This document shows, one piece after another, positions 1 through 5,914 of a stretch of DNA of 6,917 nucleotides (the first letter of the stretch is position 1; each line of letters starts with the position of its first letter). The notes below the pieces were generated by a model that saw only the letters and a program-made list of their open reading frames with translations, did no database searches and was not told the DNA's origin. Source of the stretch: VFZL01 sp046734915 (GTDB taxonomy: Bacteria; Acidobacteriota; Vicinamibacteria; Vicinamibacterales; CAVVIG01); the NCBI GenBank assembly GCA_046734915.1, contig JBKPSC010000212.1, positions 1-6,917 on the forward strand, given 5' to 3'. A program made the position numbers and the translations under genes.

Positions 1-16
1 ATACGCGATAGTGAGA

Positions 17-157
17 AATGAAGGAATGAGGGAATGAGGGAATCAGAGAGTGGCAATAAAGGAATGAAGAATGAAGGAATAGGGGAGTCCCTCGTTCCCT
101 GATTCTATTCCCGCATTCTTCGATTTTCATTCCATGACTCCCTCATTCCCTCATTCA
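17..157. repeat. Inverted array of GGAATGAG-like short repeats (large imperfect hairpin)
   Basis: The left half is purine-rich and carries tandem 7-8 bp units: GGAATGAG at 23-30 and 31-38, GGAATCAG at 39-46, then GGAATGA, AGAATGA and AGGAATA from 61. The right half is pyrimidine-rich and carries the complementary units, for example CTCATTCC at 142-149. Positions 24-45 pair with 135-156 at 21 of 22 bases, and more irregular pairing continues inward to an apex near 85-97. The RNA would form a long imperfect stem-loop ending about 27 bases before the first start codon. No coding capacity is apparent in 1-184. It could be a terminator for an upstream gene outside the window, a leader structure, or a dispersed repeat; the sequence alone does not decide. 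Confidence 0.8.
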
Positions 158-184
158 CCCATTAGTACGTCTCCCTTGTAGCCT

Positions 185-1729
185 ATGGAAAAGACGATCA
201 ACCCCTGGCTCATCGCCGTTTCGGTGATGTTTGCCACGTTCATGGAAGTCCTCGATACGACGGTCGTGAACGTGTCGCTGCCTCACATCGCCGGGAGCCT
301 GTCGGCGAGCATCGACGAAGCGACCTGGGCGTTGACCTCCTACCTCGTCGCAAACGCGATCGTCCTGCCGATGACGGGATGGCTCGCCAGCTTCATGGGC
401 CGGAAGCGCCTGCTCATGTTCTCGGTTGTCGGCTTCACGGCGGCGTCCTTCTTGTGCGGGCTGGCGCCGACCTTGTGGTCCCTCATCGTGTTCCGGGTCG
501 TTCAGGGCGCCACCGGTGGCGCGCTCCAGCCGCTCTCGCAGGCCGTGCTCCTCGAGGCGTTTCCACCGCACGAACGCGGTAAGGCGATGGGCTTCTGGGC
601 GCTGGGCATCGTCGTCGCGCCGATTCTCGGGCCGGTGCTCGGCGGGTGGCTGACCGACAGCTACAGCTGGCGCTGGGTCTTTTACGTCAACATCCCGGTG
701 GGCATCGCGTCGATCGTGATGACGAAGCTGTACATCTTCGACCCGCCGTACTTGCGGCGCGATACTCAGAAGGTGGATTACTGGGGCATCGGCATGCTGG
801 TCGTCGGCATCGGCGCCCTGCAGATCATGCTCGACAAGGGACAGCAGGAGGACTGGTTTTCGTCATCGCTCATCACCGCCTGCGCGGTGATCAGCTCGAT
901 CACGCTCGTCGCGCTCGTCGTGCACGAGCTCACAACCGAGCACCCGATTGTCGATCTCCGCGTCTTCAAAGAACGGAGTTACGCGGTCGGAGTATTCCTC
1001 ATGACCGTCGTGGGGTTCGTCCTGTACGGCAGCCTGGTGCTGCTGCCGATCATGCTGCAGACGCTGCTCGGCTATCCCTCGCTTCAGGCCGGTATCGCGA
1101 TGGCGCCGCGCGGGATGGGATCGTTCGTGATGATGCCGATCACCGGCCTCATGACCGGCCGCTTCGACCCGCGGAAGCTGCTGACGGTCGGCCTGATTGT
1201 CGGTGGCGGCACGCTCATCTGGCTCTCACGCGTGAATCTTCAGGCCGGCTACTGGGACTTCTTCTGGCCGCAACTGATTCAGGGCGCCGGGCTGTCGCTG
1301 CTCTTCGTGCCGCTGACGACGGTGGCCATGGACGCCATTCCGCGGGAGCGCATGGGCAATGCGACCTCCCTTTTCAACCTGATGCGAAACATCGGCGGCA
1401 GCATCGGCATCGCGGTCACGGGTACGATGGTCGCCCGCCATCAACAGGTCAACATCGCGATCATGGGTTCGCACGTGACGGCGATGGACCCGGAGGCGCA
1501 GACCATGTTTGCGCAATTGCGTGCAGGATTCATCGCGGCGGGCGCCGACCTCGTCACGGCGACGAACCGCGCCTACGGCGCCCTGTTCGGTCTGGTGCAG
1601 CAGCAGGCAGCCATCGTGTCGTTCGTCGGATTGTTCGAGCTGCTCGGGTTCATTTTTTTCGCACTTTTGCCACTCGTCCTTCTCATGAAGCGGCCGCGAA
1701 CCGGCGCCGGCCCGATGGCAGCCCACTGA
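185..1729 (+). CDS. emrB: DHA2-family MFS multidrug exporter, EmrB/QacA type
   Basis: A 514-residue inner-membrane drug:proton antiporter with the length and about 14 hydrophobic segments expected of the DHA2 family. Family motifs are clear: LDTTVVNVSLPHIAGSL in helix 1 (23-39), motif A GWLASFMGRKRLL (65-77), motif B RVVQGATGG (104-112) and antiporter motif C with GIVVAPILGPVLGG (141-154). The stretch GIGALQIMLDKGQQEDWFSS (208-227) closely resembles E. coli EmrB as I recall it. In E. coli, EmrB works with the adaptor EmrA and TolC to expel hydrophobic toxins across both membranes. No adaptor lies downstream, so one would have to be upstream of the window or elsewhere. The ATG at 185 gives the normal family N-terminus, but no Shine-Dalgarno sequence precedes it. 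The substrate cannot be predicted. Confidence 0.93.
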   Translation: MEKTINPWLIAVSVMFATFMEVLDTTVVNVSLPHIAGSLSASIDEATWALTSYLVANAIVLPMTGWLASFMGRKRLLMFSVVGFTAASFLCGLAPTLWSLIVFRVVQGATGGALQPLSQAVLLEAFPPHERGKAMGFWALGIVVAPILGPVLGGWLTDSYSWRWVFYVNIPVGIASIVMTKLYIFDPPYLRRDTQKVDYWGIGMLVVGIGALQIMLDKGQQEDWFSSSLITACAVISSITLVALVVHELTTEHPIVDLRVFKERSYAVGVFLMTVVGFVLYGSLVLLPIMLQTLLGYPSLQAGIAMAPRGMGSFVMMPITGLMTGRFDPRKLLTVGLIVGGGTLIWLSRVNLQAGYWDFFWPQLIQGAGLSLLFVPLTTVAMDAIPRERMGNATSLFNLMRNIGGSIGIAVTGTMVARHQQVNIAIMGSHVTAMDPEAQTMFAQLRAGFIAAGADLVTATNRAYGALFGLVQQQAAIVSFVGLFELLGFIFFALLPLVLLMKRPRTGAGPMAAH

Positions 1730-1759
1730 GGGACGCGCGGACGGTTGTAAACTGAAGGC

Positions 1760-2908
1760 GTGACACGTTCGCTTCAGGTTTGCATCTGGCTGGTGGCGTT
1801 GAGTGCGCTGGGCGTGCCACCGCACGTGCGCGCGCAGGAGCCGGAACGGCCGTCGTTCTCAGACTGGCTCACCGACGTTCGCGTCGAGGCGCTTGCCCGA
1901 GGCATACGCCAGGACGTGGTCGATGAGGCGCTTGGCAACCTCGCCGAACCGCTGCCCATCATCATCGAACGCGATCGGTCGCAGGCCGAAGTGGTGCTGC
2001 CGCTCGAAGCGTATGTGAACCGCCGCCTGACGCGAAAAATGATCGCGTCGGCTCGGGAGATGTTTGCGCGGCATCAACCGCTCCTCACGCAGATCGGCAC
2101 CAAGTACGGCGTCTCACCGCGGGTGATCGTGTCGATCTGGGGCGTCGAATCGAATTTCGGCCGCTTCAGCGGCGTTCGCCCAACCGTCGCGGCACTGGCC
2201 ACGCTCGCCTGGGACCCGCGCCGCGCGACGTTCTTCCGCTCGGAGTTGTTCAACGCGCTCGAGATCCTCAATCGCGGTGACATCGAGCTGTCGAAGATGA
2301 CCGGCTCATGGGCCGGCGCCATGGGCCAACCGCAATTCATGCCCTCCAGCTACCTCCAATACGCGGAGGACTACGATGGCGACGGGCGACGCGACATCTG
2401 GAGTTCACCCGCGGATGTTTTTGCCTCGATCGCGAACTACCTGAAGGGCCACGGGTGGTCGGCCGACGAGCGATGGGGTCGCGAGGTGTCGATTTCGAGC
2501 GACGCCAGCAAGAAGATCGCCGCCGAGGTACAGAAGCGCGACGGAACCTGTCAAGCCACACGGAACATGACCGCTTTCCGTCCGCTCGGCGACTGGGCCG
2601 CGCTCGGCGTGCGGGCGGCGAACGGCACACCGCTGCCCAAGGCCGATATCAACGCGGCCCTGGTCTCGGGGGCGTCGCGGCACTTTCTCGTCTACGGGAA
2701 CTACGACGTTCTCCTGACCTACAACTGCGCGCATGCGTACGCGGTAAGCGTCGCGTTGCTGGCCGATCGCATTGGCAGCGACTCTCCGGCTCCCGCCGCC
2801 AAGCCGGCCGCCCGCTCGCCGCGGCGAGCTGCTGCACGCAAGCCGGCGGCGGGTTCAGCGGCCGTACCCGTTGCCTCCGCCGCTCGGCATACGGACTGGG
2901 CACAATAG
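1760..2908 (+). CDS. Secreted lytic murein transglycosylase, MltB family (SLT_2 domain)
   Basis: A 382-residue enzyme that cleaves the MurNAc-GlcNAc bond of peptidoglycan to give 1,6-anhydro ends. Residues 1-25 form a Sec signal peptide with a hydrophobic core (CIWLVALSALGV) and a V-R-A cleavage site before QEPE. There is no lipobox, unlike the lipoprotein E. coli MltB, so a soluble periplasmic form is likely. The catalytic glutamate should be E130 in WGVESNFGRFSGV. Other family blocks are GSWAGAMGQPQFMPSSY (182-198), the EF-hand-like DYDGDGRRDIW (204-214) and the closing YNCAHAYAVSVALLADRI (321-338). Residues 341-382 are an Ala/Pro/Arg-rich tail with no recognised wall-binding domain. An in-frame stop at 1748 makes GTG 1760 the earliest start; GAAGG lies only 1 bp before it, closer than usual. 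It starts 30 bp after the exporter. Confidence 0.92.
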   Translation: MTRSLQVCIWLVALSALGVPPHVRAQEPERPSFSDWLTDVRVEALARGIRQDVVDEALGNLAEPLPIIIERDRSQAEVVLPLEAYVNRRLTRKMIASAREMFARHQPLLTQIGTKYGVSPRVIVSIWGVESNFGRFSGVRPTVAALATLAWDPRRATFFRSELFNALEILNRGDIELSKMTGSWAGAMGQPQFMPSSYLQYAEDYDGDGRRDIWSSPADVFASIANYLKGHGWSADERWGREVSISSDASKKIAAEVQKRDGTCQATRNMTAFRPLGDWAALGVRAANGTPLPKADINAALVSGASRHFLVYGNYDVLLTYNCAHAYAVSVALLADRIGSDSPAPAAKPAARSPRRAAARKPAAGSAAVPVASAARHTDWAQ

Positions 2909-2909
2909 G

Positions 2910-3386
2910 ATGAGCGCTCTCGAAGTCGACGATCGCGGCGTCCTCGTAACCTGTCCCACGTGCGGCCAGCGCAATCGATTGGCCTTCGATCGGTTGGGTG
3001 AAGCAGTTCGTTGCGGGAAGTGCAAGACCGCGCTCAGCGCACCGGGCTTACCGCTCGAGATCACCTCTTCGCAGGACTTCGACCACCTCGTGGCGCACGC
3101 GTCGCTGCCGATCGTCGTGGACTTCTGGGCGCCGTGGTGCGGACCGTGCCGGATGGTCGCGCCCGAACTGGTGAAGGTAGCGGGCCGGGCGGCGGGCCAG
3201 TGGCTGGTGATCAAGGTCAACACCGACGTTCTCGGCGACCTCGGCGAGCGCTTCGGGATCCGCTCGATTCCGACCATGGCGGTGTTCGCGCACGGGCGAG
3301 AGGTCGCCCGCACGGCTGGGGCGCGGCCGGCAGCCGACATCGAAGCCTTTGTCCGGCAGGCGCTGTCCCAGTCTGTCCACGCGTGA
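2910..3386 (+). CDS. trxC: Thioredoxin 2-like protein (TrxC) with N-terminal zinc ribbon
   Basis: A 158-residue cytoplasmic thiol-disulfide oxidoreductase. The N-terminus has two CxxC pairs, CPTC (15-18) and CGKC (35-38), matching the zinc-binding ribbon that sets Trx2 apart from Trx1. The thioredoxin fold follows, with active site WCGPC (76-80) inside DFWAPWCGPCRMVAPEL and the cis-proline loop RSIPT ending at T122. E. coli Trx2 has 139 residues, so this one is slightly longer at both ends. ATG 2910 begins one base after the transglycosylase stop (TAG-G-ATG), which suggests translational coupling, and the next gene overlaps its stop by 4 bp. Starts further upstream would run through the transglycosylase coding region and add no recognisable sequence. 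The family usually reduces oxidised proteins under oxidative stress; its partner here is unknown. Confidence 0.93.
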   Translation: MSALEVDDRGVLVTCPTCGQRNRLAFDRLGEAVRCGKCKTALSAPGLPLEITSSQDFDHLVAHASLPIVVDFWAPWCGPCRMVAPELVKVAGRAAGQWLVIKVNTDVLGDLGERFGIRSIPTMAVFAHGREVARTAGARPAADIEAFVRQALSQSVHA

Positions 3387-4412
3387 CCGATCGACCACGG
3401 GTCTTCGCGCTCAACCTCCACGCCAACTACGCTTGCCGTCATTCCGGCGCCTGCTGCACCGCCGGCTGGGCGATTCCCGTCGAACCCGAGAGGCGGCGGC
3501 TGCTCGGCGGTGAGGTACTCCTCCCCGACTCATCCGGGGCCTGCGTCTTCTTTGATCGACCGTCGAAGCTCTGCACCGTACACCGCGATTACGGCGAAGC
3601 CGCGCTGCCGGATTCTTGTTGCCACTTTCCGCGCCGCGCGCTCGTCGACGATCGCGGCGTGTTCGTCACGCTCTCACACTTCTGCGGCACTCGTTGTGAG
3701 CAGCACCGAGCGTCCGGCAATCGTCGAGGCGCCGCCGGCGTTTCCTGCCAGCCGTCGCTACGATGGATTGGACGGCCGAGGCGCCTGGCCGCCGCTCGTG
3801 AGGCCCAATCTTCTCTTCGACCTCACCAGCTATGCGCGCTGGGAGTCATTCGTCATCGACACACTGGGCGATCGCGGTGTCTCGACCGCGGTGGCTCTGG
3901 CTCGCCTTGCAGACGCTGCGGAGTGTCTGCGGCTATGGACCCCTGCCATGGGTTCGCTGGAAGACGCGGTCGCCGCCCTGACGTTCACGGAACAGCCATC
4001 TCGGCCACAAGCGATTCTCAATCGTTACAGCGCGTTCCAAGCGGCCGAGACCTACGATCGCATCCTTGAGTTCATTCCTCACGGCCTGGGACGTCCGTCG
4101 CCGGCCAGCCGTGGATCATCGCTTTCTGACTGGGACTGGGCACAAGGCGGAGGGGCGGCGAAGCGGTATCTGGCGGCCAAAGCCTTCGGATCGTGGGCGG
4201 CTTATGAGGCCCGTGGCATCCGCACGCTGGTCGCGGAGCTCATGGCCACAGAGCTCGTCCTCAAGGTGGAGGCCGCCCGCCTCATGAGCCAAGGCCGGAC
4301 CTGCCTCGACGAAGCGATGATGATCGATGCCGTGCGCGCCACCGACTGGCTGCTCGTGCACCTCGTCGATCGGACGAGGATGATGACGTGGTTGGGGGAA
4401 GTCGAGGACTAA
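3383..4412 (+). pseudogene. YkgJ-like cysteine-cluster protein, split by a frameshift
   Basis: Two reading frames together make one protein. From GTG 3383, frame 2 encodes a Cys-rich N-terminus: C18, C24-C25 (HSGACC), C54, C64 with H67, C79-C80 and HFC (99-101). This resembles the YkgJ (CxxCxxCC) putative zinc/iron-binding domain. Just after HFC the sensible sequence moves to frame 0, starting AALVVSSTERPAIVEAPPAFP and continuing as an alpha-helical domain to TAA 4410-4412. The span of 1030 nt is not a multiple of three. If I recall the family correctly, HFC is followed by PTAA; loss of 8 bp between two TGC copies near 3683-3685 would explain both the shift and the missing residues. Without correction frame 2 stops at 4069, giving 228 residues with an unrelated tail. 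It could be a true pseudogene or a sequencing error. GTG overlaps the thioredoxin stop (GTGA). The function is not established. Confidence 0.75.
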
Positions 4413-4430
4413 CGAACGGGCACGTCCGCG

Positions 4431-4509
4431 GTCTTAGGGCCCTAACGTCTTAAGTCTGAAGTCTGAAGTCTTAAGTCTGAAGTCTTAAGTCTTAGGTCTT
4501 AGGTCTTGA
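4431..4509 (+). repeat. Tandem heptamer array (GTCTTAA / GTCTGAA / GTCTTAG)
   Basis: Nine consecutive 7-bp units run from 4447 to 4509: GTCTTAA, GTCTGAA, GTCTGAA, GTCTTAA, GTCTGAA, GTCTTAA, GTCTTAG, GTCTTAG, GTCTTGA. A further GTCTTAG stands at 4431-4437, separated by a 9-bp spacer. GTCT is invariant and the last three bases vary. The spacer completes a perfect 12-bp palindrome, TTAGGGCCCTAA (4434-4445). The array lies between two convergent genes and is much richer in A/T than its neighbours. Tandem heptamers of this general kind (STRR) are known from cyanobacteria; a relation is not implied. Confidence 0.92.
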
Positions 4510-4563
4510 GCTGCCGGGCCGACCTGGCGCCTGACCCCTACCTAAGACCTGAAGACCTAAGAC
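4489..4563. terminator. Inverted heptamer stem-loop between convergent genes, probable bidirectional terminator
   Basis: Positions 4489-4500 pair perfectly with 4552-4563, and 4501-4507 pair with 4544-4550, giving a 19-bp stem with one bulged base (G4551) and a loop of about 36 nt. The right arm is the heptamer array on the opposite strand: GTCTTAG on the minus strand at 4563-4557 and again at 4548-4542. The place, between a plus-strand gene ending at 4412 and a minus-strand gene ending at 4557, fits a shared transcription end. There is no clear T-tract after the stem on either strand, so it is not a textbook intrinsic terminator and the role is inferred. Confidence 0.5.
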
Positions 4564-5291
4564 CGACTCTGATACACCGCACGCCCCACGAAGAAGGGCC
4601 CGAGCCGCTCGAGGTAGAGCGACGTCTGTTGGGTCTTGCGCATGCTTTGCACGACATGCGACAGCGGAAACAGGTCCTTGCCGACCAGTCCGACCACGAA
4701 GTCGTTGTCGTGTTTGTCGAGGCCGTGACACGCCAGCCTGATATCGTGGGCATAGTCACCGGCGCCGTACGACATGCCGATGGCGCCGTGTTCCGCGAGA
4801 ATCACCCGCTGCTCCTGGTCAGGCAACTGGGCGAAGCGTCCGCTACGCCGCAATGGATACCAGATCGCCCAGGGCCATGCGGGGTTGAGCACGGTCCGTG
4901 TCGGACGGTTCACGAGCGTTTCGTTGAGGTCCGGTTCGTAGCCGATGGCGTACGTCCGTCCCATCATCGTGTACTCGGGCTTCTGGACCAGTGACGCGAA
5001 GGGGCTGGTGTTCAAGAGGTCACGCAGTGGGCCGACAAACACCGCCGGATCGGTGCTGAAGGTGAGCACCGCCACGCCGCGCGCATCGTTTACGTCCTCA
5101 TAAAGGACACCGCGAAGCGTCGTCGCCTTGAGGGCGTCGACGAGCGTCCGCATATCACTGCAACCGCCGAATACCTGGAGTTGCATGAACAGCCGGACGT
5201 CGGATCGCTGCGGCTGTCCGTCCTTCATGCCGCCACGCTCACTGATATCTGGAGGTTCCGGTCCGCGTCTCGTCTCAGTCTGCTGCGCCAT
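4557..5291 (-). CDS. Chlorite dismutase family haem protein, coprohaem decarboxylase (ChdC/HemQ)-like
   Basis: A 244-residue protein of the chlorite dismutase family. The C-terminal half is diagnostic: WAIWYPLRR (141-149), AEHGAIGMSY (166-175), CHGLDKHDNDFVVGLVG (188-204) and MRKTQQTSLYLERLGPFFVG (217-236). Y145 lines up with the catalytic tyrosine of coprohaem decarboxylases, and H168 in the HG-IG-Y block with the proximal haem ligand; the 23-residue spacing is that of the actinobacterial enzymes as I recall them. Such enzymes turn coprohaem III into haem b; true chlorite dismutases detoxify chlorite during perchlorate respiration. No perchlorate or haem-synthesis genes lie nearby, so the haem role is inferred. 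The ATG at 5291 lies six bases from a -10 box and lacks a Shine-Dalgarno; M22 (5228) is an alternative start. The last two codons and the TAG come from the heptamer repeat. Confidence 0.88.
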   Translation of the reverse strand: MAQQTETRRGPEPPDISERGGMKDGQPQRSDVRLFMQLQVFGGCSDMRTLVDALKATTLRGVLYEDVNDARGVAVLTFSTDPAVFVGPLRDLLNTSPFASLVQKPEYTMMGRTYAIGYEPDLNETLVNRPTRTVLNPAWPWAIWYPLRRSGRFAQLPDQEQRVILAEHGAIGMSYGAGDYAHDIRLACHGLDKHDNDFVVGLVGKDLFPLSHVVQSMRKTQQTSLYLERLGPFFVGRAVYQSRS

Positions 5292-5297
5292 CGGTTC

Positions 5298-5303
5298 AGT
5301 ATA
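5298..5303 (-). promoter_or_regulatory. -10 box TATACT for the chlorite dismutase family gene
   Basis: Read on the minus strand, TATACT ends 6 bases before the ATG at 5291. Transcription would begin at or very near the start codon, which fits the missing Shine-Dalgarno and suggests a leaderless mRNA. It overlaps the plus-strand TATAAT by four bases. No good -35 hexamer is visible. Confidence 0.4.
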
Positions 5304-5305
5304 AT
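5300..5305 (+). promoter_or_regulatory. -10 box TATAAT for the GNAT gene
   Basis: A perfect consensus TATAAT ends 5 bases before the ATG at 5311. The expected start point, about seven bases downstream, falls on the start codon, so the message is probably leaderless. No convincing -35 element is visible in the 15-19 bp spacing range, which here lies inside the coding sequence of the divergent gene. Confidence 0.5.
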
Positions 5306-5310
5306 CCGCG

Positions 5311-5784
5311 ATGGTGACGACGCCGTACACGGTCCGACGGGCGACGCTCGACGATCGCGACGTGTTGACGCGACATCGAATCGAGATGTTCGTGGAGATG
5401 GGTCTCGACCTGGCTCGCGACGAGCTCAGTCGTTCGTTCCAGGCGTGGCTTGCCGAGGCCATGCCCGCCGGCATCTACCATGCGTGGCTGGTGGAAGCGG
5501 GCGACGGTGCAGTCGTCAGCGGCGGTGGCATGACGCTCATCCCGTGGCCACCTGGGCCGCGCTATCCCGACGGGCGGGTGGCGTTCGCGTATAACGTCTA
5601 CACCGAGCCCGAACACCGGCGGCGCGGTCTCGGCCATCTCGTCATGGACACCATGCACGCGTACTGCCGCGACATCGGCGTCAACGCCATCGTCCTGAAC
5701 GCCAGCGCGTTTGGAAAGCCAATGTACGAAGCCATGGGCTATCGTGAGACCGAGAGCCCGATGATGTTTCTCGGCTTGAGCTGA
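5311..5784 (+). CDS. GNAT-family N-acetyltransferase
   Basis: A 157-residue cytoplasmic acetyltransferase covering a single GNAT domain. The acetyl-CoA pyrophosphate-binding motif A is clear: NVYTEPEHRRRGLGHLVMD (95-113), with RRRGLG as the R/Q-x-x-G-x-G/A signature at the start of helix 3. Motif B follows as IVLNASAFGKPMYEAMGYRE (127-146), where the YEAMGY pattern is typical of the family's C-terminal strand and helix. The N-terminus, YTVRRATLDDRDVLTRHRIEMF, is the usual first strand and helix. It transfers an acetyl group from acetyl-CoA to an amine, but the acceptor cannot be predicted. The gene is divergent from the chlorite dismutase family gene with 19 bp between start codons, so the two may be regulated together. 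The first codons, ATG GTG, could both initiate. Confidence 0.9.
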   Translation: MVTTPYTVRRATLDDRDVLTRHRIEMFVEMGLDLARDELSRSFQAWLAEAMPAGIYHAWLVEAGDGAVVSGGGMTLIPWPPGPRYPDGRVAFAYNVYTEPEHRRRGLGHLVMDTMHAYCRDIGVNAIVLNASAFGKPMYEAMGYRETESPMMFLGLS

Positions 5785-5839
5785 GGCACGCGGTCAGCTC
5801 CGACCTCTGCGGTCGCCATTGCGCCCGCCATTCTCAAGG

Positions 5840-5845
5840 TATAAT
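5840..5845 (+). promoter_or_regulatory. -10 box TATAAT for the ferredoxin gene
   Basis: A perfect TATAAT lies 69 bases before the ferredoxin ATG, in the 130-bp gap after the GNAT gene. Transcription would start near 5852, giving a 5' leader of about 60 nt. A weak TTGCGC (5819-5824) with a short 15-bp spacer is the best -35 candidate. Confidence 0.5.
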
Positions 5846-5900
5846 TCCCCGGCTCTGGGCCCCAGCGGCCGCAGGAGTAAACCCAAACAAGGCTTTCGAC

Positions 5901-5904
5901 GGAG
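5901..5904 (+). promoter_or_regulatory. Ribosome binding site GGAG for the ferredoxin gene
   Basis: GGAG lies 10 bases before the ATG at 5915. A second GGAG at 5874-5877 is too far away to serve this start. This is the clearest Shine-Dalgarno in the window and supports 5915 over the in-frame ATG at 5819, which lies upstream of the -10 box. Confidence 0.6.
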
Positions 5905-5914
5905 ACTCGCGAGC

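Noticed and set aside
646..1755. Long plus-strand open frame (369 codons) overlapping the exporter
   Set aside because: It is an out-of-frame shadow in GC-rich DNA, very rich in Arg, Ala and Gly with no motif, while the EmrB frame is unmistakable.
1226..1825. Minus-strand open frame of 199 codons
   Set aside because: Antisense to the exporter end and transglycosylase start; composition typical of a shadow frame and no recognisable domain.
2772..3386. Thioredoxin starting at 2772 (204 residues)
   Set aside because: The extension is the transglycosylase tail read out of frame; ATG 2910 directly precedes the zinc ribbon.
3510..4412. Separate gene starting at ATG 3510
   Set aside because: Its first 60 or so residues are the wrong frame over the Cys-cluster coding sequence; only the part after about 3685 looks real, as the C-terminal half of the split gene.
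4447..4509. CRISPR array
   Set aside because: Units are 7 bp with no spacers, and no cas genes are present.
4506..4994. Plus-strand open frame of 162 codons antisense to the chlorite dismutase family gene
   Set aside because: The minus strand encodes a clear family protein here, and the plus frame begins inside the repeat array.
4557..5291. Perchlorate/chlorate respiration locus
   Set aside because: Only the chlorite dismutase fold is present; no perchlorate reductase or cytochrome genes are nearby, and the residues fit the decarboxylase-like branch better.
4557..5474. Longer 305-residue version of the chlorite dismutase family protein
   Set aside because: The extra N-terminus lies wholly antisense to the GNAT gene, is Ser/Arg-rich without family similarity, and starts upstream of the TATACT box. 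ATG 5291 is preferred.
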